Below, piece by piece: positions 48,107 to 57,372 of a DNA stretch of 64,000 nt. Location of the stretch: positions 1,798,001 to 1,862,000 of the forward strand of contig CBDHGH010000003.1 in the NCBI GenBank assembly GCA_965263065.1. The letters are read 5' to 3'. The notes under the pieces were generated by a model. The model had not been told where the DNA came from. It saw only the letters and a program-made list of their open reading frames with translations, and did not search any database. How positions within the stretch are numbered: the stretch's first letter is position 1; each line of letters begins with the position of its first letter. This DNA is from TK10-74A sp965263065. Its GTDB lineage: Bacteria > Chloroflexota > Dehalococcoidia > Bin125. The position numbers and the translations under genes were made by a program.

Positions 48107-49069
48107 ATGGCGCGCTACATCACCACGCGGATCGTCTCCTCGCTGATCATCCTGTGGATCATCAGCATCCTCGTCTTCCTGCTCATGACCGTGTTGCCCG
48201 GCGATCCCACGTTGAGCGGGCTGGAGGCGACCCCCGAGCACCGTGAGCTCCTCCGCGAACGCATGGGCCTGAACGATCCGCTGCCGCAGCGCTACGGCGA
48301 CTGGCTGTTCCACGCGTTGCAGGGCGATCTCGGGTTCAGCTTGGCCAAGTTCAACGAGAACATCACGATCAGCAGCGTCTTTTCCCGGCGCATCCCCGCC
48401 ACGGTGGAGTTGGGCATCTTGAGCCTGCTCGTGGTCGTGACCGTGGCGGTGCCGATCGGCGTGCTGGCGGCGCTGAAGCCCGGGTCCAAGCGGGAAGTGG
48501 CGGCCAGCACGGCCATGATCGTGGGCAACTCGATCCCGGAGTTCGTCACCGGCATCGCGCTGATCCTCGTGATCGCGCTGCGCTTCGACCTCCTGCCGGT
48601 CGGGGGCTACGTCGCCTTCACGGACGATCCGATCGAGAACCTGAAGCGCATGGCGATGCCGGTGCTGGCCATCTCGCTGACCGCGACGACGCTGCTGATG
48701 CGGCAGACGCGCTCGGCCATGATCAACGTGCTCAGCGACGACTACATCCGCACCGCCCGCGCCAAGGGGCTGCGCGAGCGCGCCGTCGTCGTCCGCCACG
48801 GCCTGCGCAACGCCCTGATCCCGGTGATCACGATCTTCGGCTTCCAGGCCGGGCTGATCTTCAGCGGCGCGGTGATCACCGAGAGCGTCTTCAACATCCC
48901 GGGCATGGGCCGCCTGTTCGTCGAGAGCGTCGTCATCGAGCAGGACTACCCCGTGATCCAGAACCTCGTCATGTTCTTCGCGATCGCCACCCTGCTCGTG
49001 AATCTCCTGGTCGACCTCTCCTACACGCTGATCGATCCGCGCATCCGGACGGGCGGGAGGGGCGCATGA
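48107..49069 (+). CDS. Oligopeptide-type ABC transporter permease (DppB/OppB family)
   Basis: 320 residues, six membrane helices. N-terminal ITTRIVSSLIILWIISILVF and LPGDPT, the periplasmic segment before helix 2, and the cytoplasmic EAA loop DDYIRTARAKGLRERAVVV typical of DppB. Its stop overlaps the start of the second permease gene by 4 bp (ATGA). No ATP-binding subunits are in the operon, so they must be encoded elsewhere. Confidence 0.92.
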   Translation: MARYITTRIVSSLIILWIISILVFLLMTVLPGDPTLSGLEATPEHRELLRERMGLNDPLPQRYGDWLFHALQGDLGFSLAKFNENITISSVFSRRIPATVELGILSLLVVVTVAVPIGVLAALKPGSKREVAASTAMIVGNSIPEFVTGIALILVIALRFDLLPVGGYVAFTDDPIENLKRMAMPVLAISLTATTLLMRQTRSAMINVLSDDYIRTARAKGLRERAVVVRHGLRNALIPVITIFGFQAGLIFSGAVITESVFNIPGMGRLFVESVVIEQDYPVIQNLVMFFAIATLLVNLLVDLSYTLIDPRIRTGGRGA

Positions 49070-49998
49070 GCGGCGACCCGACGCCCGCCGGATCGGCCGT
49101 CCCGCCGCTGGCGCGGGCGGGACTGCGCGAGCGCCCCTGGTACCGCGAAGCGCGCGCGATCGGGCGCGTCTACGGGCGCAACCGCCCGGCCGTCGTCGGC
49201 GCCGTGCTGCTGCTCGGCTTCGGGCTGGTCGCGGCCTTGGCCCCGCTGATCGCGCCCGCCGACCCGTACCTGCCCGCGACCTCGCGCGAGGGCGTCTTCA
49301 ACCCGCCCAGTTGGGATCACCTCGCCGGCACGGACCACCTGGGCCGGGACGTGCTCAGCCGCGTGTTCTTCGGCGCCCGCATCGCCTGGCAGATCGTGCT
49401 GGTGGCGACCGGCGTCGCGGTGGGCATCGGCGTGCCGCTGGGGCTGCTGGCGGGCTACGTGGGCGGCAAGCTGGACGAACTGGTGATCATGCGCTTCATC
49501 GACGCCGTCATGGCGCTGCCGGGCCTCGTCCTCATTCTCGCCCTCACGGGCGCCGTCGGGCCCAGCATCACCAACACGATGCTGATCATCGGGATTGTCT
49601 GGTCGCCCGGCTACGCGCGCCTGACGCGGGGCGTGGTGCTGCAGATCAAGCAGGAGGTCTATGTCGACGCCGCCCGCGCGATCGGCGCGACCCCGGCCCG
49701 GATCATGTGGCGGCACCTGCTGCCCAACGTGATCGCGCCGATCATGGTGCTGGCCTCGCTCTCGGCCGCGGGCATCATCCTCGTCGAAGCGGGGCTCAGT
49801 TTCATCGGCGCGGGCGTGCAAGAGCCCACGCCCGCCTGGGGACGGATGGCCGCCGAGGCGAACAAGACCATCCTCACGCGCAGCGCCTGGCCGATCGCCG
49901 GGCCGGCGATCGCGATCATCCTGCTCGTGATGTCGTTCAACTTCGTCGGCGACGGCATGCGCGACGCGATGGATCCGCGCCTGCGGAATATCCGCTGA
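49066..49998 (+). CDS. Oligopeptide-type ABC transporter permease (DppC/OppC family)
   Basis: 310 residues. Soluble N-terminus, first helix AVVGAVLLLGFGLVAALAPL, the HLAGTDHLGRDVLSRVFFGAR signature of DppC, and the EAA loop EVYVDAARAIGATPARIMW. Pairs with the permease upstream to form the membrane channel. Last gene of the operon; convergent with a ferredoxin gene 8 bp away. Confidence 0.93.
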   Translation: MSGDPTPAGSAVPPLARAGLRERPWYREARAIGRVYGRNRPAVVGAVLLLGFGLVAALAPLIAPADPYLPATSREGVFNPPSWDHLAGTDHLGRDVLSRVFFGARIAWQIVLVATGVAVGIGVPLGLLAGYVGGKLDELVIMRFIDAVMALPGLVLILALTGAVGPSITNTMLIIGIVWSPGYARLTRGVVLQIKQEVYVDAARAIGATPARIMWRHLLPNVIAPIMVLASLSAAGIILVEAGLSFIGAGVQEPTPAWGRMAAEANKTILTRSAWPIAGPAIAIILLVMSFNFVGDGMRDAMDPRLRNIR

Positions 49999-50005
49999 GG
50001 GCGGC

Positions 50006-50329
50006 CTAGGCAAACGGATCGACGTACACGCCGATCTTGCGGATCACCACGTCGCCCGTGACCGACGTCTGGCAGCCCAGCCGCACCGGCTGCTCAAGCG
50101 CCCGGCGGCCGCGCTGCTCCCGCAGCGTGAACTTCTCCGCCTCCCCCATCGGCGACAGCGCCGCCGCCCCGTCGACCACGCGGAAGAAGCAGTTCGAGCA
50201 GCGGCACTGCATGTCGCACTGATTGGGCCAGTAGTAGCCGGCGTCGCGCGCGGCCTGCATGATCGTCACCCCGGCGGGCACGTCCAGCTCGATCCCCGAC
50301 GGCTCCACCCGCACGCGCGCCACGCTCAA
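50006..50329 (-). CDS. Plant-type [2Fe-2S] ferredoxin
   Basis: 107 residues. Cysteines in CDMQCRCSNC plus LGCQ near the C-terminus give the plant-type cluster loop; VTIMQAARDAGYYWPNQC is the usual approach helix. There is one more cysteine in the loop than required. A small soluble electron carrier; possible partner of the desaturase on the other strand. GTG/ATG region at 50329 overlaps the tail of the small gene upstream closely (16-bp gap). Confidence 0.87.
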   Translation of the reverse strand: MSVARVRVEPSGIELDVPAGVTIMQAARDAGYYWPNQCDMQCRCSNCFFRVVDGAAALSPMGEAEKFTLREQRGRRALEQPVRLGCQTSVTGDVVIRKIGVYVDPFA

Positions 50330-50345
50330 TCCCCCCGCCGGCGGC

Positions 50346-50498
50346 TCACTCGTAGTTCGCCTGATCGCCCACGATCTGCGGCCGGTGCAGATCGGTGTAC
50401 GTCTCCTCGCTGTCGACGCCCAGGGAGCTGTTGATCAGGATCAGGAACAGCAGCCCCAGCAGCAGCGCCCCAATCCACAGGCCGAGCTTGCGTCGCAT
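50346..50498 (-). CDS. Small single-pass membrane protein
   Basis: 50 residues: basic start MRRK, one membrane helix (LWIGALLLGLLFLILINSS) and a short acidic tail (DSEETYTDLHRPQ) outside. Same strand as and 16 bp upstream of the ferredoxin gene; a TAGGCT box lies about 30 bases before its ATG. Possibly a membrane partner of the ferredoxin. No known family. Confidence 0.55.
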   Translation of the reverse strand: MRRKLGLWIGALLLGLLFLILINSSLGVDSEETYTDLHRPQIVGDQANYE

Positions 50499-50561
50499 TG
50501 GCACATTCGCACCCTCTGGGCACAGCCTAGCAATCGCGCCGCCGCGCCCCCGCCCGCGCGG

Positions 50562-53500
50562 CTACTCGTAGCGCAGCGACTCGGCCACCGTCTTGGTCGA
50601 TGCCTGGTGCGCGGGCAGGTAGGTCAGCACGATCGTCGCCACGATGGCGATCCCGAAGAACAGCAGCAGCCGCGCGACGGGCACGTAGAAGCTGGCCCCG
50701 GCGGTGCTGCCGAAGACCCCCTCGTCGAACAGCCGCCAGGAGAGCACCAGCGCCATGCTGCCGCCCAGCAGCAGGCCGATCAGCGAGATGAAGCCCATCT
50801 CCAGCATCAGCCCCAGCCGCACGTAGCTGGCGCGGAAGCCGATCGCGCGCAGCACGCCGATCTGCTGCCGCCGCTCCACGACGGCGCGCACCGCCAGCAC
50901 GCCCAGCGCCGCCAGCCCGGCCACCAGCCCCATCGCCGTGAAGCCCTGGAAGAGCCCCAGGATGGCGTTGAACGTGTCCTGCTGCTGCTCGAGTTCGTTC
51001 TTGATCGACAGCGTCTCCAGTTGCAGCGCCGCCTCGATCGCCTGCGCCGTCTCGAGCGCATCGAAGCCGGGCGCCGAGCGCGCGAAGTGGCGCACCTCGT
51101 CGGCCGATTCGTAGAGCGCGAAGACGACGTCCTCGTGCGTGATCAGCGTGGGGCGCACGTCGCCCGGCACGATCGCCGCGATCCCGACCACCTGGTCGAT
51201 GATGCCGATGATCGTCACCTCCTCGGCCGCCTCCCGCGCCGAGTTGCTCAGCCGCACCGTCACCTGCGGGATCTGCGCCGCCTGCGGGGTGATCGCCGCG
51301 GGCAGCTTGAAGTCCTCGTCGGTGATCGGCCCGAAGCCGCCATCGGCGGCCGCCAGGGCCGTGGCGGTGATCACGGCGTAGTGCCGGCCGTCGGGCGCGG
51401 GCGTGCGCAGCGCCTGCCAGACCGCCCCGTCCGACCCGAAGCCGAAGGCCCGCGCCTGCAGGATGACGCCGTTCTCGGTCAGGAAGCCGTCGTCGGCGCC
51501 GGCCACGAAGAGCTGCCGGAACTCGGTGTCCTCGGCCGCCTCGACGAACGGCTGTCCGGCGCTGTCGAGCACCAGCTCCTGCGTGAAGCGGTCGAAGGCC
51601 TGCGACTCGACGGTCTGGATGTCGGTGCCGTTGCTGCTGCCCACGAACAGCCGGCTCACGCCCTCGAGCCGGGACGTCAGGTCGCCGGCCCCGGCGTCGT
51701 GCAGCGCGGCCGGCAGGTCGTCGATGCCGGAATCGCGGTCGGCGTCGGCCTGCAGGTGGTAGCCGCCGGCCGCGGTGTCGCTGGTGAACAGCCGCGCGAA
51801 GTTGTCGTTGATCGTCGTGAACATGACCAGCGCGAACATGATGATCGCGATCATCGCCATCGTCATGCCCGTGCGGAACGGCGCCGTGGCCGGATACGCG
51901 ACCGCCGTCTGCACGACCGGCCGCAGCCGCCCGAAGAGCACGCCGACGCCGCGCAGCAGCAGCACGAACACGTCGAGGTTGACGATCACCATGATCACGC
52001 CCACGGTGACCATCGCCGCGCCCGAGAGGAAGAACAGCTCGGGCCCGCCCTCGACGTCGAAGCCCAGCACGCCGTCGTGGAACCAGCCGCCCGCCAGCCA
52101 GAAGAACAGCACCACGCCGCTCGCGATGGTGTGCGCGAAGCGCCCCGGCGTGGGGTAGCGACGCCCCAGCCGTCGCAGCAGCCAGGCCCCGCCGGTCAGC
52201 GCCGCCCAGAGCGGGAGGGCCGGCGTCAGCAGGGCCCGCTTGACGCGCGAACCCGGCAGCCCCGGCCCGCCGATCTGCGCCCCGCCGAAGCGGCGCATCG
52301 TCAGCAGCAGGCCCAGCGGCGCCAGCGTCAGCCCGCCCAGGTAGACGAACGCCGATCCGCCGTCGCCGGTGCTGAGCACCAGGTACAGGCCCAGCAGCGT
52401 GCAGAGCGTCCACCACTCCTGCCGCCGCCGCATCAGCTGCCAGGCCGGCGTGAACAGCCAGCCGCCCAGCCGCTCCCGCCTCCGCGCCGGCAGCGCGCCG
52501 GCCAGCAGTCCCCCGCCGACCAGCGTCAGCGGCGTCGTCCAGAGCAGCGCCAAGCCCAGCGGCGTCGTGAGGATGCCCGAGAACGACACCCGCCGCCGCT
52601 CGCGGATCGAGCTCTCCGGGATGTCCCGGATCGCCGCCACGATGTTCAGCACGCTGACCCGGAAGGACGAGATCGCCACCGTGATGAAGGTCAGCACGAT
52701 CCCCAGCCCCGCCGCCACGATCACGCTGCGCGGCTCGACGTGCCGGCTGAAGGTGAAGCCCAGGGCGGCGTCGAAGGCGCTGTTGAGCACCCCCACCATC
52801 AGGAATGCGACGCCGATGCCCAGCACCGTCCCCACCAGCGCCGAGCCGACGTTGTAGGCCATCCCCTCGGCCAGGTAGGTCTCGACCAGGTGGCCGCGCC
52901 GCATCCCCACCGCCCGCGCGATGCCCATCTCCGACTTCCGCTCCTCGGCCAGCAGCACGAAGATCAGGAAGATCAGCAGCACCCCCGCCGCGATCGAGAA
53001 CAGCCCCATCAGCAGGAACAACGACGTGAACAGCGAGCCGAACAACTCGGCCGCCGCGACGTTGTTCTTCTTCAGCGGCGTCGATTCGAAGATGTGGCGG
53101 TCGAGGGCGTCGGCGTAGACGCGCTGATCGACCGGGACGCCGCCGTCGCGCTCCGCGATCGCCTGGTCGCGCAGGAAGATGTTGAGCGCGGCGTCGATCT
53201 CGTCCGAGAGCTCCAGCGCGCCCGTCTCGCCACCCACCACCGCGACGCCCACGCCGTCCATCGCGCCCGGCTGGCCGAAGATCTCCTGCGCCGCCCCCAG
53301 CCGGATGACGCCGCCCTGCGGGTTGAGCAGGTCGATCTGCCCGCTGACCAGCGTGTCCTTCGCGATGCCCACCACGCGGAAGGGGTGCTCGACGCCCCGC
53401 GCCCGCACCAGCACCTGGTGCCCGGGCTGCGCCGCCAGCTCCTGCGCCGCCGAGGCGTTGAGGATGATCGACGTCGGCCCGAGGCCACCCAGGTTCAGCG

Positions 53501-54032
53501 GCGCGCCGTCGATGCCGGGGATGCCGCCGATGGCGTCGACCTCCGCCGGGTCCAGCCCCAGCAGGAACGACAGCGCCAGCTGCTGCCCGCTGTCGAGGTT
53601 GCGGATCGACGCCGTGTCGTCCAGCGCCCGGATGAACCCGACGATGCGCTCGTCGTCGCCGAACGCCGCTTCCAGGTCGTCGGCGACCTGCTGCGGCACG
53701 ACGGCCTCGGCCTCGGAGACGTTGCGCCCGGGCGTCGTCTCGTACTGCACCAGGTGGTCGACGCGCCCCGAGATCTCGATCGCCTGGCTGCGCAGGCTGT
53801 TGCTCAGCGTGTCGCCGGTCGTGAAGGCCGACGAGATGATCAGCGTGCTCAGCATCAGCCCGAAGACGATCAGCAGCGTCTGCGCCCGGCGGCGCGGGAT
53901 GTTGCGCAGGCCCAGCCGGAAAAACAGCGGATGCCGCAGCGCCAGGTAGCCCACGATCAGCGCGATTATGCCCAGCAGGACGATGATGATCACCATCAGC
54001 GTGTCCATGCTGAGGCCGAAGATCTCGTTCAC
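50562..54032 (-). CDS. Large FtsX/MacB-type ABC exporter permease
   Basis: 1156 residues. Two FtsX domains: one around residues 325-450 (FSIAAGVLLIFLIFVLLAEE, RKSEMGIARAVGMRRGHLVE) and one at the C-terminus (AALGVLAVRAVVERRQQIGV, LRAIGFRASYVR). Large extracytoplasmic segments follow the first helix and the middle, with extra helices between. MacB/LolCE-like permeases move lipids, lipoproteins or peptides using mechanotransmission. The ATPase gene lies 36 bp upstream on the same strand. Substrate unknown. Confidence 0.87.
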   Translation of the reverse strand: MNEIFGLSMDTLMVIIIVLLGIIALIVGYLALRHPLFFRLGLRNIPRRRAQTLLIVFGLMLSTLIISSAFTTGDTLSNSLRSQAIEISGRVDHLVQYETTPGRNVSEAEAVVPQQVADDLEAAFGDDERIVGFIRALDDTASIRNLDSGQQLALSFLLGLDPAEVDAIGGIPGIDGAPLNLGGLGPTSIILNASAAQELAAQPGHQVLVRARGVEHPFRVVGIAKDTLVSGQIDLLNPQGGVIRLGAAQEIFGQPGAMDGVGVAVVGGETGALELSDEIDAALNIFLRDQAIAERDGGVPVDQRVYADALDRHIFESTPLKKNNVAAAELFGSLFTSLFLLMGLFSIAAGVLLIFLIFVLLAEERKSEMGIARAVGMRRGHLVETYLAEGMAYNVGSALVGTVLGIGVAFLMVGVLNSAFDAALGFTFSRHVEPRSVIVAAGLGIVLTFITVAISSFRVSVLNIVAAIRDIPESSIRERRRVSFSGILTTPLGLALLWTTPLTLVGGGLLAGALPARRRERLGGWLFTPAWQLMRRRQEWWTLCTLLGLYLVLSTGDGGSAFVYLGGLTLAPLGLLLTMRRFGGAQIGGPGLPGSRVKRALLTPALPLWAALTGGAWLLRRLGRRYPTPGRFAHTIASGVVLFFWLAGGWFHDGVLGFDVEGGPELFFLSGAAMVTVGVIMVIVNLDVFVLLLRGVGVLFGRLRPVVQTAVAYPATAPFRTGMTMAMIAIIMFALVMFTTINDNFARLFTSDTAAGGYHLQADADRDSGIDDLPAALHDAGAGDLTSRLEGVSRLFVGSSNGTDIQTVESQAFDRFTQELVLDSAGQPFVEAAEDTEFRQLFVAGADDGFLTENGVILQARAFGFGSDGAVWQALRTPAPDGRHYAVITATALAAADGGFGPITDEDFKLPAAITPQAAQIPQVTVRLSNSAREAAEEVTIIGIIDQVVGIAAIVPGDVRPTLITHEDVVFALYESADEVRHFARSAPGFDALETAQAIEAALQLETLSIKNELEQQQDTFNAILGLFQGFTAMGLVAGLAALGVLAVRAVVERRQQIGVLRAIGFRASYVRLGLMLEMGFISLIGLLLGGSMALVLSWRLFDEGVFGSTAGASFYVPVARLLLFFGIAIVATIVLTYLPAHQASTKTVAESLRYE

Positions 54033-54068
54033 CGCTGATCCTCCCGCTCGCGCCGCCGCGGCCCGAGG

Positions 54069-54812
54069 CTACGTCCGCGCGAGCGCCTCCGGCTGGAAGG
54101 CGCGGTTCTGGTCCTCGCCGACGATCTGCCCGTCCACCATGCGAATCACGCGATGGCAGCGCCCCCCCACGCCCGCGTCGTGCGTGACGATCACGAACGT
54201 CTGCAGGTTCGTCTCGTTCAACTCCTGAATCAGGTCCATGACCTCGCCGGCGTTGACGCTGTCCAGGTCGCCGGTCGGTTCGTCGCCCCAGACGATGGCG
54301 GGCTCGTTCACCAGCGCCCGCGCGATCGTCACCCGCTGCCGCTGCCCGCCCGACAGTTGCGCCGGCCGATGCCGGGCCCAGTCGGCCAGCCCCACGCGCG
54401 CCAGCGCCGCCTCGCCGCGCTCGCGCGCCGCGCCGGGCGGGACGCCGCTGACCAGCAGCGGCAGCTCGACGTTCTCGATCGCCGAGAGCACCGGCAGCAG
54501 GTTGTAGAACTGAAACACGAAGCCCATCCGCCGCGCCCGGTAGTCGGTCTTGGCGTTGTCCGACATCCTCGCGATCTCTTGCCCTTCGATGCGGATCACG
54601 CCCGCGTCGATCGAGTCCAGGCCCGACAGCGTATTCAGCAGCGTCGTCTTGCCGCAGCCCGAGGGGCCCATCACGGCCACCATCTCGCCCTTGCGGATGG
54701 TCATGCTCACGCCGCGCAGCGCCTGCACGATGTTGCCGTCGCTGCTGTAGGTCTTGTGGATGCCGGCCGCTTCGATGATCGGTGCGCCGGCCTCGGTCGT
54801 GGGGGCTGCCAT
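54069..54812 (-). CDS. ABC transporter ATP-binding protein (LolD/MacB type)
   Basis: 247 residues. Walker A GPSGCGKTT, Q-loop VFQFYNLLP, signature LSGGQRQRVTIAR, Walker B VWGDEPTGDLD and H-loop FVIVTHD. The family works with FtsX-type permeases such as the one immediately downstream. ATG 54812 has an SD-like AGGAGCAGGG site upstream. Confidence 0.93.
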   Translation of the reverse strand: MAAPTTEAGAPIIEAAGIHKTYSSDGNIVQALRGVSMTIRKGEMVAVMGPSGCGKTTLLNTLSGLDSIDAGVIRIEGQEIARMSDNAKTDYRARRMGFVFQFYNLLPVLSAIENVELPLLVSGVPPGAARERGEAALARVGLADWARHRPAQLSGGQRQRVTIARALVNEPAIVWGDEPTGDLDSVNAGEVMDLIQELNETNLQTFVIVTHDAGVGGRCHRVIRMVDGQIVGEDQNRAFQPEALART

Positions 54813-54916
54813 GCCCTGCTCCTGTCCGCCCGCCGCGCGACGCGGGCCGTGCCAGTTTCGCGGCCCGGCCCGCCTGACGCTATCGCGGCCTTACCAGCCG
54901 CGACGGCGCATCGGGG

Positions 54917-55456
54917 CTAGCAACCCAGCTCCTCCGGCGCGTCCCCCTCGAAGGCCTCGATGAAGCCCCGCAGGGTGTCCTCCTCGAAGTCGTCCATCAG
55001 CAGCAGCCGGCCCCACGAGGCGATCGCCACCGGCGTCCCGATCCGGGTCGACGGCGTCAGAATCAGGCGCGCCCCCTCGCGCAGCAGCTGCGACGCCGCC
55101 AGCCGCATCGCGCCCACCGTCTCCGCGTCCACGACCAGCGGCTGGTAGTACAGCACGATCGCGCCGTGCTCCATCGTGTGCACCATCGGCTCGAAGCGCT
55201 GCTCCTCCTCGTAGATGCCGCAGCGCAGCGGGAACGTCCAGTGCGGCCCGCCGTAGGGCGGCGTCGTGGCGTAGTCGACCGCGACCCCGGAGCCGTTCGG
55301 GTAGTGCGCCTGCCCCGCCGTCGTGAACTCGTCGTCGAACTGCTGCAGCCGCGGGTCGTCGCCGATCGATGCCCCGCCGCAGGCCGCCAGGACCAGCGCT
55401 CCCACGAGCAGCCCCGCGGCCATCGCCGCCAGCCTCCGCGCCCCGAATCGCGTCAT
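54917..55456 (-). CDS. DUF3105 lipoprotein
   Basis: 179 residues. Signal with lipobox LVLAAC (Cys26). The core TTPPYGGPHWTFPLRCGIY and MVHTMEHGAIVLYYQP is the DUF3105 signature, including His residues that may bind a metal. Function unknown; predicted on the outer membrane face. A second DUF3105 protein is encoded just upstream (55611-56414). Confidence 0.85.
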   Translation of the reverse strand: MTRFGARRLAAMAAGLLVGALVLAACGGASIGDDPRLQQFDDEFTTAGQAHYPNGSGVAVDYATTPPYGGPHWTFPLRCGIYEEEQRFEPMVHTMEHGAIVLYYQPLVVDAETVGAMRLAASQLLREGARLILTPSTRIGTPVAIASWGRLLLMDDFEEDTLRGFIEAFEGDAPEELGC

Positions 55457-55498
55457 CGCCGCTCCTCTCGTGGCCGTCTACGAATCAGCGACGGCCTT

Positions 55499-55563
55499 GG
55501 GCGCCCACAAGGGGCGCCCCGACAGCATCCTCGGCGTCGTCGGGGCGCCCCTTGTGGGCGCCC
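55499..55563. repeat. Perfect 25-bp inverted repeat
   Basis: Arms 55499-55523 and 55539-55563 are exact reverse complements (outer GGGCGCCCACAAG) around a 15-base loop. A weaker partial copy of the arm (GACGCCCCGACGGCGTCC) follows at about 55574. Between two DUF3105 genes; could act as a terminator/attenuator or be a dispersed palindromic element. Confidence 0.9.
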
Positions 55564-55610
55564 TCTCTTCTTGGACGCCCCGACGGCGTCCCCAGTCCTC
55601 CCGCCGTCCC

Positions 55611-56414
55611 CTACGACTCGTCGACCGCCGGCGGCGCCGGCTCGAGCACGAAGCGCTGGTAGAGCCCATCTGGATCCGGGTCGACGAACACGGTCAGGAG
55701 CTCCAGCGCGTCCTCGTCCAGCGTCTCGATCGACAGCGCGTGCCGCCAGGCCGTCGCCACGATCGGGCTCGGCAGCGAGGCGTCCAGCGCGACCAGCGTC
55801 AGCAGATCCCAGCCGCTGTTGCTGCGCACCTGCACGAAGCCCCGCAGCGTCTCGGCGTCCGCCGCCGGCAGCCGTGCCGGGTCGTAGTACACCACGACGC
55901 CGCCCTGCTCGAGGATCGGCAGCAGCTGCTCGAACGATGGGGCGGCCCCCGGCCCGTAGACGCCCGGCGCGACCCCCGCCGCCGCCTGCGGCCCCGACGT
56001 CGGCGGGAAGCTGTTGTAGGCCGCGAACGACTCCCCGTCGGCCAGATGCCGGCGCCCCTGGTCGGGGTACTCCACCACCCCCGAGATCTGGTCGGACGGC
56101 TCCACGAACTGCCCCACGATCGTCGTCCCGCCGACCGCCACCAGCAGCGCCGCCATCATGAAGAACATGAAGCGCGGCATGCCCAGGATCGTGTTGGGCC
56201 GCGCCCCCTCCTGCTTCACCCGCGCGCCCCGGCGGCGATCGGTGCGTCCCCCGCTCCCGGCCGCGCGTGCCGGCGCCGCGGCGTCCGCGTCCTCCGCGGC
56301 GGCATCGCCCTCGCCGGGATCGACAGTCGTCGGCCCGTCCGGCCCGCCCTCTTCGATTACCACCGGCCGGTTGCGCCGTCGCCGTCGCCGCGACGTGGGT
56401 CGTCGTTCACTCAT
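55611..56414 (-). CDS. Membrane-anchored DUF3105 protein
   Basis: 267 residues. About 80 disordered, charged residues (SERRPTSRRRRRRNRP, acidic stretch) precede one membrane helix (FMFFMMAALLVAVGGTTIVG). The outer domain has the DUF3105 pattern YNSFPPTSGPQA, GVYGPG and LEQGGVVVYYDP. Paralogue of 54917-55456, but helix-anchored rather than lipidated and lacking the HTMEHG motif. Same strand, separated by the 25-bp palindrome. Confidence 0.78.
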   Translation of the reverse strand: MSERRPTSRRRRRRNRPVVIEEGGPDGPTTVDPGEGDAAAEDADAAAPARAAGSGGRTDRRRGARVKQEGARPNTILGMPRFMFFMMAALLVAVGGTTIVGQFVEPSDQISGVVEYPDQGRRHLADGESFAAYNSFPPTSGPQAAAGVAPGVYGPGAAPSFEQLLPILEQGGVVVYYDPARLPAADAETLRGFVQVRSNSGWDLLTLVALDASLPSPIVATAWRHALSIETLDEDALELLTVFVDPDPDGLYQRFVLEPAPPAVDES

Positions 56415-56452
56415 GCGCCGATCCTACGGACTCCGCCGCTTGCGCACGACCG

Positions 56453-57262
56453 CTACAGGACGACGATGTCCTCGCCGCCGTCGACGTTGATCGTGTTGCC
56501 CGTCAGCCAGTGCGACTCGTCGATGCTCAGCCGCACCAGCGCGGCGGCCACGTCCTCGGGGCTCGTCACCCGGCCGCTGGGATTGTGCTCCTGGGCGAAG
56601 TGCAACAGCGCCCCCGCCGACGGGATCTTGTCGAGCGCCGGCGTGGGTGTGACGCCCGCCTTGATCGCGTTCACCGCGACCCCGTGCGGCGCGAGTTCGG
56701 CCGCCAGCTGCCGGATGTGCGACCCCAGTACGGCCTTCGCCCCGCTCACCGCCCCGTAGTAGGGGATGACCCGCGCGTCGCCCGCCGACGTCATGCCGTA
56801 GATCTTCGCGCCCCGCGGCAGCATCCCGCGCACGGCCAGGTCCTGCGTCCAATACACCAGCGAGTTCGCCATCACGTCGAGCGTCATCTCCATCTGCCGC
56901 TGGCTGATCGCCTTCTTCGGCGCCTCCAGGTCGATGAAGTGCCCCAGCGTGCCGAAGGCCAGCGAGTGCATCAGGACGCGCACGCCGCCCGCCCCGGCGC
57001 GAGCCTGCAGGTCGTCCAGCGTCTCGCGGCGGCGGTCCGCGTCGGCGGCGTTGACGTTGTAGTACGCCGCCTCGCGGCCGCAGCCCTCGATGTCGGCCTT
57101 GATGGCGTCGATCGACGCCTGCGCCGAGCGGCGGTCGAGGTGCACGCCGGCGATGTTCATGCCCGCCGCCGCCAGCCCGCGCGCCGCTGCCGCCCCGAAT
57201 CCGCTCGACGCCCCCAGGATCAGCGCCCAGCGCCCTTCCAGTGCAGGTTCCGTGACTGACAT
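56453..57262 (-). CDS. Enoyl-ACP reductase-like short-chain dehydrogenase (FabI/FabL type)
   Basis: 269 residues. Cofactor loop LILGASSGFGAAAARGLA, VLMHSLAFG, and a Tyr-x6-Lys active site in YGAVSGAKAV (not the Tyr-x3-Lys of ordinary SDRs), the arrangement found in enoyl-ACP reductases; C-terminal GNTINVDGGEDIV. Likely reduces enoyl thioesters in fatty-acid synthesis, though a related dienoyl or ketone substrate is possible. GAGGAGAG precedes ATG 57262. Downstream of an M20 peptidase on the same strand. Confidence 0.82.
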   Translation of the reverse strand: MSVTEPALEGRWALILGASSGFGAAAARGLAAAGMNIAGVHLDRRSAQASIDAIKADIEGCGREAAYYNVNAADADRRRETLDDLQARAGAGGVRVLMHSLAFGTLGHFIDLEAPKKAISQRQMEMTLDVMANSLVYWTQDLAVRGMLPRGAKIYGMTSAGDARVIPYYGAVSGAKAVLGSHIRQLAAELAPHGVAVNAIKAGVTPTPALDKIPSAGALLHFAQEHNPSGRVTSPEDVAAALVRLSIDESHWLTGNTINVDGGEDIVVL

Positions 57263-57372
57263 CGTCTCTCTCCTCGGCTTCCCGCCCCCCGATCGCGGGC
57301 AGCCGCGCGAGCGTACCGCAGCTTGGCCCTGTTCCGCCCACCCCCAGCAGACGGGCCAGCGGGTGGGCCCAC

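Noticed and set aside
50259..54038. A 1259-codon open frame on the plus strand opposite the FtsX permease gene
   Set aside because: The product is Arg/Gln/His-rich with no hydrophobic core or domain, and it mirrors the codon bias of the well-supported minus-strand gene. It is a high-GC shadow.
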